DNA from: Rhodococcus opacus B4
GTDB lineage: Bacteria > Actinomycetota > Actinomycetes > Mycobacteriales > Mycobacteriaceae
Direction: 5' to 3'
DNA length: 64,000 nt
Assembly: GCF_000010805.1 (NCBI RefSeq)
Contig: NC_012522.1
Location: forward strand, 7,849,451-7,913,450
The translations under genes were made by a program, and so were the position numbers. Of this stretch, positions 9,227 to 17,878 are shown piece after piece (positions within the stretch are counted from its first letter, which is position 1; every line of letters begins with the position of its first letter). The notes beneath the pieces are model-generated. The model was not told the origin of the DNA and did no database searches. It worked only from the letters and a program-made list of their open reading frames with translations.

Positions 9227-9564
9227 ACCGCAATTACGCGAGGTCATCCTCGGATTTTTTGTGCAAGAGGGCATTTGCGATCTCAGGACGCGAGGTTCGG
9301 CGTTATAGGCCGAGTCGACTGGGAGAGAAATTATGAAACCAATCGGTGTGCAGCCTGTCTGGAGGTCGAGCGGATTGCGTCGTAGTTGCGCGGTGCGTCG
9401 CACCGAAGCGGCCTTAAACGCGCAGGATCAGACGGTTGTGCAAACCGTCGCTGGCTGGCCATGTCACTCTGCCGTCGGGCAGAGTGGGCGCGCGCATTGT
9501 CTCTAAGCACACTGGTCATGCGAGAACTGTGCGTGACGAGGGTGGCGGGGATCGGGAAGGGGCG

Positions 9565-10167
9565 TCAGAGCGGTCGTCGGCCACCGGACATGACGATGAA
9601 TGCCACGGTCTTGGACCGGCCCGGGTTCCTGAATGCGTGAATGACATCCGATTCGAAATAGAGCGCGTCGCCCTCGCCAAGCAGGTATGCCTGGCCTGCG
9701 AGGGTGATCTCGAGTTGGCCACGCTCAACGGTGATGTGCTCGATCCACCCCTTGTGGTGCGGAGCGAACTCTCCCGCATCTACCAGCGGGTCGAACTCGA
9801 GTCGGCCTGTCTCGAAGTCCAGGCCGTGTACGACGGGTGACGTTATTTTGCGTCGCCAACCCGCGGCGTCCGACACCACCCGCTGTGCAGCGACAGGAAG
9901 GTGAATCGCACGACCTTCACGTTCCTCGTCGAGCAATCGTGAGACGCTGACGCCGAGCGCGACGGCGATTCGATCGAGGACCAGGACGGTAGGAACTTTG
10001 GCACCGAGTTCGATCGCCGACAGCATGCTGCGGCTCACCTCGCTTGACCGGGCCAGGTCCTCCAATGACAGTCGTCGGAGTTGGCGTTCCGTCCTGATAC
10101 GAGCACCGAGCGCCGTCATGGACAGCCGGTCCCTACCAGGGTCGTTCTCGTGCGACGCCGAAGTCAT
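9565..10167 (-). CDS. XRE-family regulator with C-terminal cupin domain
   Basis: About 200 residues in two parts. An N-terminal helix-turn-helix (about 16-70) contains RRLSLEDLARSSEVSRSMLS and the following AIELGAKVPTVLVLDRIA. A C-terminal cupin (about 115-200) contains EHITVERGQLEITLAGQAYL and a segment ending ESDVIHAFRNPG. PuuR-type repressors of polyamine genes share this layout, the cupin binding a small ligand. The start was set at the ATG at 10167; upstream in-frame starts add a poorly conserved leader. It is transcribed in the same direction as the permease set and probably acts on the operator copies at 8782 and 9191. Ligand identity is inference. Confidence 0.82.
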   Translation of the reverse strand: MTSASHENDPGRDRLSMTALGARIRTERQLRRLSLEDLARSSEVSRSMLSAIELGAKVPTVLVLDRIAVALGVSVSRLLDEEREGRAIHLPVAAQRVVSDAAGWRRKITSPVVHGLDFETGRLEFDPLVDAGEFAPHHKGWIEHITVERGQLEITLAGQAYLLGEGDALYFESDVIHAFRNPGRSKTVAFIVMSGGRRPL

Positions 10168-10487
10168 GAAAACAGAATAGCGTTGTGACATTGACGCTCC
10201 GGACGGATGCATAAGAATCTCGCCGGTGGTCGTCGGCGTCGGCAATGGGCGCGAGTTGGAGCATCGCCTCGAGAGTGCTGCGGCGGTCGTTTCGCGGCTG
10301 GCACTGTTGATGTGCCTGGGTGGGATTTGCCGCGGGGCGCGCTCCCCGGCGTTCGTTGGCTACCACATGTAAGTAGCTGGTCTGATCATGAACCATGCTG
10401 TGTATGGATAGCGGGGATGCCTTCCGTGTGCCAGTAGTCCGGTCGCGATGAACGACTGGGGGAGAGACCCGGCTCGACGCGTGGTTA
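10168..10487. other. Intergenic stretch, nothing recognised
   Basis: The 320 bp between the XRE-cupin gene and the MarR gene show no convincing frame. The MarR protein appears to end early (see its entry), so its lost C-terminal sequence may continue here in another frame. Confidence 0.4.
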
Positions 10488-10982
10488 TCACGCAAAGTCT
10501 ATCGACCCGGAACACCCGTTGAATAGGCCGCGCGTGATCGACGTGGGTAAAGAGGTGGCGGTGCATTCGGTCGGTGCATCGCAGTGTGAGCGGACTAGTT
10601 GGGTCGATTCGATCAGAGTGTGCAGGGATTGTTGAGCGGCGCAGTGTGTCGATCGGCCGGCGGCGGTGGGCTCCAACAGCGATTGACGTCGGTTGTCGGG
10701 ATTCGTGTGCCGAATTGTCAGTCCTTGGGCTTCGAGGCGGTCGACGGTAGAGCTTGTCGTCGTCCAATGGCGCTGTAATTGGGCAGCGAGGGGGAGAAGC
10801 GTCATCGGGGTCGTCGCCGATACCAGGGCGTTGAGGATCTCGAACTTGGCATGCGTCAGCCCATGTGGGCGGAGCGCGGAGTCGATCGCCTTGCTTAGTT
10901 TTCGGTGCTCGAGTCCGAGTCGGGTATTGATGTCGAGCAACTGCATGGGAGTGAGCAGCGGCAGAGGATGTGGGTCGGTCAT
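10488..10982 (-). CDS. MarR-family regulator, possibly truncated
   Basis: The product has 164 residues with a MarR winged-helix core: LEHRKLSKAIDSALRPHGLT, then AKFEILNALVSATTPMTLLP and the recognition segment TTTSSTVDRLEAQGLTIRHT. After about residue 130 the sequence loses family character (VRSHCDAPTECTATSLP), as if a frameshift had replaced the dimerisation helix. It lies 51 bp downstream of the ArsR gene in the same direction and may be last in that operon. A rearranged relic of the same gene lies at 3290-3765. DNA binding is expected; ligand unknown. Confidence 0.75.
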   Translation of the reverse strand: MTDPHPLPLLTPMQLLDINTRLGLEHRKLSKAIDSALRPHGLTHAKFEILNALVSATTPMTLLPLAAQLQRHWTTTSSTVDRLEAQGLTIRHTNPDNRRQSLLEPTAAGRSTHCAAQQSLHTLIESTQLVRSHCDAPTECTATSLPTSITRGLFNGCSGSIDFA

Positions 10983-11033
10983 GGATGTCCTTGTGCTGGC
11001 GAGGGGGCTCGTGATTCCTCGTCTGCTGAGCGC

Positions 11034-11357
11034 CTACTCGTCGGGTTCATCGGCGCTGGTTGGGTGAGTCATGGTCGATCGAGGGGTGATGATTTCGATG
11101 AAGCGGCACAGGGTTTCTCGTTCGAAACGTACGTAGCGGTGCCGGCCGTCGATGGTCACGGTCACCAGTCCTGCTTCGGTGAGCATCTTTACGTGGTAGG
11201 AGACGGTGGATGGACCGACGTCTGCGTCGTCTACGAGGTGCGTACACGAAATCTCCCCTGCCCGGGCGATGATCGTCAGCAGGTGTAGTCGCATCGGATC
11301 GGCGAGGATGCGCGCGATGCGGGCGACCTTATCGGGGCAAGGGGGCTCGGAGTTCAC
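11034..11357 (-). CDS. ArsR-family winged-helix regulator
   Basis: This 107-residue protein has the ArsR core ARILADPMRLHLLTIIARAG followed by the recognition helix VGPSTVSYHVKMLTEAGLV and the wing TIDGRHRYVRFE. It lacks the CVC metal motif of arsenic sensors, so it is probably a metabolite sensor. It starts 18 bp after the MFS gene in the same operon. The ArsR protein at 29820-30104 shares the segment STVSYHVKxLxxAGLV, so the two acid-catabolism gene sets carry related regulators. Confidence 0.85.
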   Translation of the reverse strand: MNSEPPCPDKVARIARILADPMRLHLLTIIARAGEISCTHLVDDADVGPSTVSYHVKMLTEAGLVTVTIDGRHRYVRFERETLCRFIEIITPRSTMTHPTSADEPDE

Positions 11358-11375
11358 TGGTCGTTCTCTGTCTGC

Positions 11376-12635
11376 TCAGTGGTTCGGCGGCGTGGTGATG
11401 TCGTGGTCTGCACGAATCAGGAGAGCCATCGCGGCTGCCCCGATGACGGGTCCCAGCGCAAGGGCCAGCAGTGCTGCAGACCAGGACAGGTGTTCGACCA
11501 GGACCGGGACCAGCCACAGGGTGAGGGTGGTCGTGAGGTAGCCGAGTGCGAGTTGGATGGACACTGCTCCGCCGACGTAGACCGGATCGGCGTGTTCGGT
11601 CACCAGCGCTGAGAATTGCGCCGAGTCGGCGATGACCCAGAATCCCCAGAATACGCAGAGCGCGAGCACGATCGGTAGTGGCGCGGTGTCGAGGATGCTC
11701 AGCGCGATCGCTGCGGTTCCCGAGCAGATCAGGCAGATCAGTGCCGATTGTGCCCGACCGTACCGGTCGCTGAGGCGGCCTCCGACGAAGCACCCGATTG
11801 CGCCGGCACCGATGCAGGCGAATGAGAGCGCGGACGCGGTCGCGTCGGGGTGGGGGCGGGTGGCGATGGCAGGAAGGGTGGCGAGGAATGTCCCGACCCA
11901 AGCCCACATGGCGTAGAGCTCCCACATGTGGCCCATGTAGCCGATGTTTGCGAGAGCGACGTGTTTGTTCCGGAGGCTGGTGATGGCAGCGGTGATGCTG
12001 AACGGCTGCCGGGGAAACGGGTACGGGCCGGAGGTGCGCAGTAGCAGGATCAGGCCGCCACCCGCCGCAGTCATGATGGTGGTGGCGGTGATGACGTGCT
12101 GCCACTGCACGTCTCCGAACGAGTTGACCAGGTGCGGCAGTGCCGACCCGAGTGTGAGCGCACCGATCATGACTCCGAGTGCGGTGCCGCGCCCGGTTCG
12201 GAACCAGGTGGAGACCTCTTTCAATGCCGGCGGATATACCGCGGCGAGGAAGATGCCGGTGAGTAGCCGCAGAGGTATGGCGGCGGCGAGGCCATCGGCG
12301 AAGAGTAGGCCGAGGTTGGCGAGGGCGGCGCCGACGGCGCCGCCGAAGATCAGGATGCGGCCGGGTACGGCGTCGGCCAGGCCGGTGGCGGCGGCGGTGA
12401 CCGCGCCGATGACGAAGCCGAACTGGACGGCGATGGTCAGCAATGACGATGCTGCGGTGGACAAGTTCCAGACCGCCACGAGTTGTGGGACCACGAACGA
12501 CGCCGAGAACCACACGCTCATCGACAGGAATGTGCTGATGGCGATCAGTGTGAGCGCGGTTGCGGGGCGTTGCGCTGGCGCAGCGGCCGATGTGTGCTCG
12601 GGCGCTGGTTGGAGCTCGGCGTCGTATGGGCTCAC
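11376..12635 (-). CDS. MFS transporter
   Basis: The 419-residue protein has about 12 hydrophobic segments. Family signs are SMSVWFSASFVVPQLVAVWN in helix 1, GGRLSDRYGRAQ in the loop before helix 8 and an intracellular loop with RTGRGTALGVMIGALTLGSA. The GTG start at 12635 overlaps the TAG stop of the acyl-CoA synthetase by one base, so translation is probably coupled. It likely moves a small organic acid or product connected with the operon. The substrate cannot be read from the sequence. Confidence 0.82.
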   Translation of the reverse strand: MSPYDAELQPAPEHTSAAAPAQRPATALTLIAISTFLSMSVWFSASFVVPQLVAVWNLSTAASSLLTIAVQFGFVIGAVTAAATGLADAVPGRILIFGGAVGAALANLGLLFADGLAAAIPLRLLTGIFLAAVYPPALKEVSTWFRTGRGTALGVMIGALTLGSALPHLVNSFGDVQWQHVITATTIMTAAGGGLILLLRTSGPYPFPRQPFSITAAITSLRNKHVALANIGYMGHMWELYAMWAWVGTFLATLPAIATRPHPDATASALSFACIGAGAIGCFVGGRLSDRYGRAQSALICLICSGTAAIALSILDTAPLPIVLALCVFWGFWVIADSAQFSALVTEHADPVYVGGAVSIQLALGYLTTTLTLWLVPVLVEHLSWSAALLALALGPVIGAAAMALLIRADHDITTPPNH

Positions 12636-14722
12636 TACAGCTCGCCTCCGGGGTTCTTACTGCGGTGGGTCAGCCACCGGACACCACCGAGAGCGTCGAT
12701 CGCCCGGTCCACGGAATCGAACAGGGCGACACCGGCGGCGGCCGCCACGGGCCGGAGCTGTCGAACCAACTCGTCCTGGTTCTCGTCGAATCCGCTCCGC
12801 AGCACCAGCGCGAGCGGGATACCACCACGGTCGGCGTTGACGAGGTCCTCGGTCAGCGACCGGACCAGCTTGTTTCCGGGCTCGACGGCCTGCATGTCGA
12901 ACACGGTGCCGAGGTCGAGAAACGCACAGATCGCGTCGATCGAGTCGTCGGCTGCCACAGTGGAGACGATGGAGCCGGTGAAGCTGCCGGTCTCGTCGAA
13001 CAGGGACCAGATCGGGATGTCGATCGGATTCGACAGGCTGGTTCCCGGGGCCTCGAACGATGCGAGGCGTTCGCGGGTGGATTCGGCGAACGGTGCCATC
13101 TGCAGATTCCACCGGTCGGCACGGTCGGAGCCGACCACGGCGACACCGCCGCCGCTGCCGATCAGGGCAAGATTGTCCCCGTCGAGCGCGGGAACGAATT
13201 GCAGGGCGGTGAGGACGTCGAGCAGTTGGTCGAGGTCGTCGACGAGAAGCACTCCTGCTTGGCGGGCGGCATCTTCGAGGAGCTGCGGATCGCTGGCGAG
13301 GGCACCGGTGTGCGATGCGGCGGCGGCTCCGCCGGCGGCGGTGCGGCCCCCCTTGAGGAGGACGACGGGCTTGGTCATCGTCCGGGCGAGCCGGAAGAAT
13401 TCACCGGCCCACCGATCGTCCTCGAGGTAGAACGCGGCAGCGTGCGTCCGCGGATCGGCTTGGCAGAAGGCGAGCAGTTCGGCGGGGCTCACGTCGTCGC
13501 AATTGCCGACCGAGCTGACGAAACTGAACTGCAGTCCGAGCTCGGTCCCGCGCCGCAGGATGTCACCGGCGTAGGTGCCGGATTGCGACACTACCGCCAG
13601 GTGCCCCTCAGTCGTGCTGGAGGCGTCGGTGCCGATCATGGTCATCCGCTCGTACGGCGTGTAATGGCCGATGCAGTTGGGGCCGAGTACCCGTAAGTCG
13701 TTCGTGCTCAGGATGTCGTCGAACCGCGGGGTGTCGGCGGTGAGGATGTGCGCGGTGCGGGTGCCGCGTTCGGCGAGCGCACGCAACGTGTCGGGTACCG
13801 CTGCGGCCGGTAGCGCGAGGACCGCGCGATCGATGTTCTCGGGAAGCGCATCGATATCGGGCACGGTCGACACACCGTAGATGCTGGTGTTCTTGCCGCT
13901 GATCGGCACGATCTGGCCGGTGTAGCCGAAGTCGACGAGGCTGCGCACCGCTCGGAATCCCATTTTCCGTTCGTCGGCGGAGGCACCGACGATGGCCACA
14001 GATCGCGGGTAGATGGCGGGCCGCAAGGCCTCGTAACTGGCAGCTGGATCGGGGACCGGACGAACATGGCATTCGGTGACATCGAGTGCGGTTGCTCGGG
14101 CGTCGACGGCGACGATGCGATCGGAGGTGACGACGACCGGGTTGAAGTCGACCTCGGTGATGTCCTCGTTGAGCAGCAGGCCGGACGACCCGCCGACGGC
14201 GACGAGCATCTCGACGACGTCGTCGAGGCGCTGCGGGAACCGCTTCTCGATGACCCGTCCGAGTCGGGTGCTCGACACCATCCGCCGGGCCTCGACGGCA
14301 TCGATCGGGGCCAGGGCGAACACCACATCGTCGAGTGTTTCGATGTCGACACCACCGTGGCCGAACATCACCACCGGGCCGAAGCCGGGTGCGTCGAGAC
14401 CGCCGACCACGGCTTCGAGACCGGAGTCCACCATGGCCTCGACGGTGACGCCGCGGACCGTGGCACCCATGGCACGCTGCTTCTCGAGGAGCTCGTCGGT
14501 GCGGCGGTGGGTGTCCTCCGGCGCCACTCCGAGGAGGACTCCACCGGCTTTGCTCTTGTGGACGACGTTGTCGGCGACCAGTTTCACGGCGACGGGACGG
14601 CCGATTGCTACTGCGATCCGGCCGGCGTCGACGCCGTTGGTGGCGAAGGTGACCGCGTTGGCGGCGACGCCGTAGCGGACGGCAAGGTCGCGGACGGCGT
14701 CTTCGCGGATTCGTTGGGTCAT
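12635..14722 (-). CDS. ADP-forming acyl-CoA synthetase (fused beta-alpha)
   Basis: About 695 residues. The N-terminal third is an ATP-grasp domain (KLVADNVVHKSKAGGVLLGV, GGLDAPGFGPVVMFGHGGVD). It is followed by a CoA-binding domain (SVAIVGASADERKMGFRAV) and succinyl-CoA-ligase-like domains with the histidine motif ASHTGALASD. This makes acyl-CoA from a carboxylate, ATP and CoA, releasing ADP and phosphate. The ATG at 14722 overlaps the previous gene's stop as ATGA. It sits with a monocarboxylate-type symporter and an enoyl-CoA hydratase, suggesting activation of an imported short or unsaturated acid. Substrate is inference. Confidence 0.85.
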   Translation of the reverse strand: MTQRIREDAVRDLAVRYGVAANAVTFATNGVDAGRIAVAIGRPVAVKLVADNVVHKSKAGGVLLGVAPEDTHRRTDELLEKQRAMGATVRGVTVEAMVDSGLEAVVGGLDAPGFGPVVMFGHGGVDIETLDDVVFALAPIDAVEARRMVSSTRLGRVIEKRFPQRLDDVVEMLVAVGGSSGLLLNEDITEVDFNPVVVTSDRIVAVDARATALDVTECHVRPVPDPAASYEALRPAIYPRSVAIVGASADERKMGFRAVRSLVDFGYTGQIVPISGKNTSIYGVSTVPDIDALPENIDRAVLALPAAAVPDTLRALAERGTRTAHILTADTPRFDDILSTNDLRVLGPNCIGHYTPYERMTMIGTDASSTTEGHLAVVSQSGTYAGDILRRGTELGLQFSFVSSVGNCDDVSPAELLAFCQADPRTHAAAFYLEDDRWAGEFFRLARTMTKPVVLLKGGRTAAGGAAAASHTGALASDPQLLEDAARQAGVLLVDDLDQLLDVLTALQFVPALDGDNLALIGSGGGVAVVGSDRADRWNLQMAPFAESTRERLASFEAPGTSLSNPIDIPIWSLFDETGSFTGSIVSTVAADDSIDAICAFLDLGTVFDMQAVEPGNKLVRSLTEDLVNADRGGIPLALVLRSGFDENQDELVRQLRPVAAAAGVALFDSVDRAIDALGGVRWLTHRSKNPGGEL

Positions 14723-15531
14723 CGGTCCGCTCCCACCTTGTCGAGTCTGTCCTGCAGGTCGGCGGGTGCATCCGGGTACTGCGGTGGCCGCTTCTGCAGG
14801 AAGGACTGCACACCTTCGTCTCCGTCGGGCAGATCGCGGACCACCGCGGCGAGCAGCGGTTCGAGTGCGGTGCCGGCGTCGAGTCCGTCGTGCAGGGTCA
14901 CCCGGAGGCCGGTCTTGATCGCCCGCACCACGGCGGGTGAGACCTCCGCGATCTGATGTGCGAGCGCGAGTGCGCGGTCGAGGGTGTCGGCCGGGTCGCA
15001 TACTTCGCTGACGAATCCGGATTCGCGGGCGGCGTCGGCGGCGACCGGTGCGGCGGTGGCCAGCATCTTGAACGCGACCGGGTAGCTCACGATGTCCAGC
15101 AGGCGACTCAACTGCCCGCCGACGGGGACCAGGCCGATGCGGGCGCCAACGGCGCAGAATTTCGCGTTGTGGCCGGCGATCCGGATGTCGCAATTGAGTG
15201 CCAGAATGAAGCCGGCGGCGTAGGCTGCGCCGTTCACGGCCGCGATGACCGGGGTGCCGAGCTCGGCGGGCAGTGTGAAGGCGGCATTGGCCTCGGGGTC
15301 ACCTGCTGTCTCCGGGTTGTGCAGGACTTCCTGCAGATCGTGTCCGGACGAGAAGGTGTTGGCGTCACCGGTGATCACTATGGCCCGGACGGACGTGGTC
15401 TGATCGGCCTCGAGCAGTAACTTCCGCAGTTGTGGGGCCATATCGCCGCTGAATGCGTTGCGCTTGGCGGGGTTTGCGACGGTGAGAATCCGGACTGGAC
15501 CGTCGTCGGTCCGGTTGATGGTGGCAGTCAT
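14719..15531 (-). CDS. Enoyl-CoA hydratase/isomerase family protein
   Basis: The 270-residue protein has the crotonase fold signature with oxyanion-hole segments AFSGDMAPQLRKL, FSSGHDLQEVL and AAVNGAAYAAGFILALNCDIRI. It would add water to, or isomerise, an enoyl-CoA. The start at 15531 was preferred because AGGAG lies about 11 nt upstream; an overlapping GTG at 15543 is possible. Its stop overlaps the synthetase start as ATGA. The usual second catalytic glutamate region is replaced by VGARIGLVPVGGQLSRLL, so the exact reaction is uncertain. Confidence 0.82.
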   Translation of the reverse strand: MTATINRTDDGPVRILTVANPAKRNAFSGDMAPQLRKLLLEADQTTSVRAIVITGDANTFSSGHDLQEVLHNPETAGDPEANAAFTLPAELGTPVIAAVNGAAYAAGFILALNCDIRIAGHNAKFCAVGARIGLVPVGGQLSRLLDIVSYPVAFKMLATAAPVAADAARESGFVSEVCDPADTLDRALALAHQIAEVSPAVVRAIKTGLRVTLHDGLDAGTALEPLLAAVVRDLPDGDEGVQSFLQKRPPQYPDAPADLQDRLDKVGADR

Positions 15532-15552
15532 GGAAATCGGCACTCCTGAAGG

Positions 15553-17166
15553 TCAGTGGGCGGCGGGGGCGTTAGCGACGGCACCGGCGTTCGTGCCGGG
15601 TGCGGTCGATTCGGGTGATACCGGTGCGGTGGTGCTGATCTGCCGGGTACGGCGCAGTGTCGAGGTGATACCGCTCCAGACGAGCGTCACGACGAGGTTC
15701 AGGATCAGCGCGGAGATGGCGATGTACATCGGCGAGGACAGAAAGAACGGGGCCGCCGTCGAGCCGCCGAAGTGACTGGCCTTGGGTGATGAGACGTTGT
15801 AGGCGGCGATCGTGCCGTAGGCGATACCGACTGCCCACCCTGCCAGCAGTGCCCGCTTGTCGGCGAAGCGTTCGGTGAACAGGCCGAGCAGCACCGTGGG
15901 GATGGTCTGCAGAATCCAGATACCGCCGAGCAACTGGAAATTGAGGGCGAACTGGCTGTCGAGGGTCAGGACGAACACCAGCGCCCCGAGCTTGACCAGC
16001 ACGGACACCACCTTGGAGATCTCGGTTTCCCGGCGGCTGGTGGTCTCGGAGCGGGAGAACTGGCGGATGATGTTCCGGCTGACCAGGTTCCCGGCGCCGA
16101 TCGCCATGATCGCCGCAGGCACCAGGGCGCTCATCGCGATCGCGGCGTAGGCGACCCCGACGAACCACGAGGGGAACATCTCTTGCAGCAACTGCGGCAC
16201 GGCGAACTGCGGATTGCCGTTGAGGGGTTCGATTCCGGCCGCCAGGGCCATCATGCCCAGCAACGCCACGAAGCCCAGAAGCAAGGTGTAGATCGGAAGG
16301 ACGGACATATTCCGGCGCACCGTGCGGGCGCCGCGGGCGGCGAAGACACCGGTGATGGCATGCGGGTACAGGAAGAACGCCATCCCGGATCCGAGCGCGA
16401 GGGTCATGTAGACGCTGGCGTTGACGCTGATCGCCGCCGCTTCCGGGTCGGGGGAGTTGGTGCGCTCGGCGATCGCGGCGCCGGCGTCGGCGAAGATCTG
16501 TCCGAAGCCGCCGAGTTTGATCGGGATGACGATGACGGCGACGATGACCACGATGTAGGTCAGCCCGTCTTTGAGGAACGCGATCAGTGCCGGTGCGCGG
16601 ATACCCGAGGAGTAGGTGTAGGCCGCGAGAACACCGAATGCGATGAACAGCGGCAGGTCGCGGACGATCCAGCTGGCGTTCGGGCCGGCCTGGATACCCA
16701 TGGAGGCGAAGACGACCTCGAGGCCGACGAGCTGCAGCGCGAGGTAGGGCAGGGTGGCAAGCAGTCCGGTGAGGGTGATCGCCAGGCCGAGGGCTGGTGA
16801 TTTGAAGCGGTCGTTGACGAAGTCGGTCAGCGTCACATAACCCTTCTCGTGGGCCAGCCGAACCAGGCGGGGCAGGAACAGGAATCCCAGCGAGTAGAGG
16901 ACTACCGCGTTGGGTATCGCGTAGAAGCCGAAGGCGCCGATACTGAAGATCGCCGCGGGTACAGCGATCAAGGTGTAGGCGGAGTACAGGTCGCCACCCA
17001 GCAGGAACCAGGTGATGAATCCGCCGAAGCCGCGGCCGCCGAGGGCCCACTCATCGAGTTGATGCTCGTTCTTTGCGCGGCGCCATCGACTGGCCACAAA
17101 GCCCATTCCGGTCACCAACACGAACAGGACCATGAACACACCGAAGGTGACACCGTTGAAGTTCAT
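15553..17166 (-). CDS. Na+/solute symporter (SSS family), monocarboxylate-permease-like
   Basis: This 537-residue membrane protein has about 13 hydrophobic segments. Near the N-terminus is DEWALGGRGFGGFITWFLLG, typical of SSS permeases related to the rhizobial monocarboxylate permease MctP. Later come YVTLTDFVNDRF and MSALVPAAIMAIGAGNLVSR. It should import a short carboxylate driven by sodium. It is translated right after a small DUF3311 protein, the usual partner arrangement, and its product would feed the acyl-CoA synthetase downstream. The C-terminus is rich in Ala, Pro and Thr. Confidence 0.87.
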   Translation of the reverse strand: MNFNGVTFGVFMVLFVLVTGMGFVASRWRRAKNEHQLDEWALGGRGFGGFITWFLLGGDLYSAYTLIAVPAAIFSIGAFGFYAIPNAVVLYSLGFLFLPRLVRLAHEKGYVTLTDFVNDRFKSPALGLAITLTGLLATLPYLALQLVGLEVVFASMGIQAGPNASWIVRDLPLFIAFGVLAAYTYSSGIRAPALIAFLKDGLTYIVVIVAVIVIPIKLGGFGQIFADAGAAIAERTNSPDPEAAAISVNASVYMTLALGSGMAFFLYPHAITGVFAARGARTVRRNMSVLPIYTLLLGFVALLGMMALAAGIEPLNGNPQFAVPQLLQEMFPSWFVGVAYAAIAMSALVPAAIMAIGAGNLVSRNIIRQFSRSETTSRRETEISKVVSVLVKLGALVFVLTLDSQFALNFQLLGGIWILQTIPTVLLGLFTERFADKRALLAGWAVGIAYGTIAAYNVSSPKASHFGGSTAAPFFLSSPMYIAISALILNLVVTLVWSGITSTLRRTRQISTTAPVSPESTAPGTNAGAVANAPAAH

Positions 17167-17432
17167 TGTGTGTCACCGGTTTCGGTCTCGTTGCGGAAGG
17201 CGATGAAGTAGGTGGCGCCGCATCCGCAGGCGGCGGCGACCGCCATCGTCATCTGGAACCAGTAGAAGAACGGCAAACCGCCGAGGGTGGGCTCGGTGCG
17301 CTGGTACAGCGGAACGGACAGGGCGAGTACGACCGGCGTGATCACGAGGACCGCGCAGATGACGCGTTTGGTCCACGACAATGTGGGTCGAGGGTTGTCC
17401 GGAGGGGTGCTGGGCGGAGGCGCAGGAATCAT
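17163..17432 (-). CDS. DUF3311 small membrane protein
   Basis: The 89-residue protein has two predicted membrane helices (VICAVLVITPVVLALSVPLY and FFYWFQMTMAVAAACGCGAT). Between them is TEPTLGGLPFFYWFQ, the DUF3311 signature. Genes of this family usually sit directly before SSS symporters, as here, where its TGA overlaps the symporter ATG. It is probably a small accessory subunit of the transporter. TTTAGGAG before the ATG supports the start. Confidence 0.85.
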   Translation of the reverse strand: MIPAPPPSTPPDNPRPTLSWTKRVICAVLVITPVVLALSVPLYQRTEPTLGGLPFFYWFQMTMAVAAACGCGATYFIAFRNETETGDTQ

Positions 17433-17460
17433 TTTGATACTCCTAAATCTATCGAAGTAT
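17432..17460 (-). promoter_or_regulatory. Leader with possible ArsR operator
   Basis: Read leftward this is ATACTTCGATAGATTTAGGAG before the DUF3311 start. Similar AT-rich TTCGA-containing leaders ending in TTAGGAG precede 24902 and 29820. The Shine-Dalgarno part explains some of the likeness. A shared regulator is inference. Confidence 0.3.
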
Positions 17461-17596
17461 TGGATGTGAGAATCAGATCACACCGGCGGTCGCTGGGTCA
17501 ACGCCCAAGTTCTCGACACCGAAGATGCCCAACAAATGATCGAAAATATGTTGGGACAACCACATTCGGTGTCGCGGTTCGCGCGAAGTTGGAGAG

Positions 17597-17835
17597 TCAT
17601 GATCGCGGAATGTCGTCGTCGACGTAGCAGGACAACGGGCGCGCCCACACACAGCACAACACCCCACCGGCGAGCAGGGGAGCGCCGCACATCAAGGCCA
17701 CCGTGCGCAGAGTGAGGCCGAGGGCTGGCCATGTCCCGCGGTGGGATCCTCCACTCGGACGAGGACCAGCGTCAGAACGCCGGCCAGGACGAGACCCGCA
17801 CCAGCGGTAACCACGTGGATCACTCTGGGGGACAT
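17597..17835 (-). pseudogene. Frameshifted small two-helix membrane protein
   Basis: From ATG 17835 one frame gives a membrane helix (HVVTAGAGLVLAGVLTLVLV). A shift near 17730 continues with a second helix (LMCGAPLLAGGVLCCVW) to a stop at 17597. One single-base change would join them into about 78 residues. No family recognised. It could be a chance pairing of hydrophobic GC-rich frames. Confidence 0.3.
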
Positions 17836-17878
17836 CGCCACATCCCCCAGAGCAAGCATCCCGCGGCGTCCCAGCAGG

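Noticed and set aside
8728..9385. Overlapping frames on both strands between permease and regulator
   Set aside because: The apparent similarity of their ends comes from the duplicated operator module, not from coding; no ribosome site or family.
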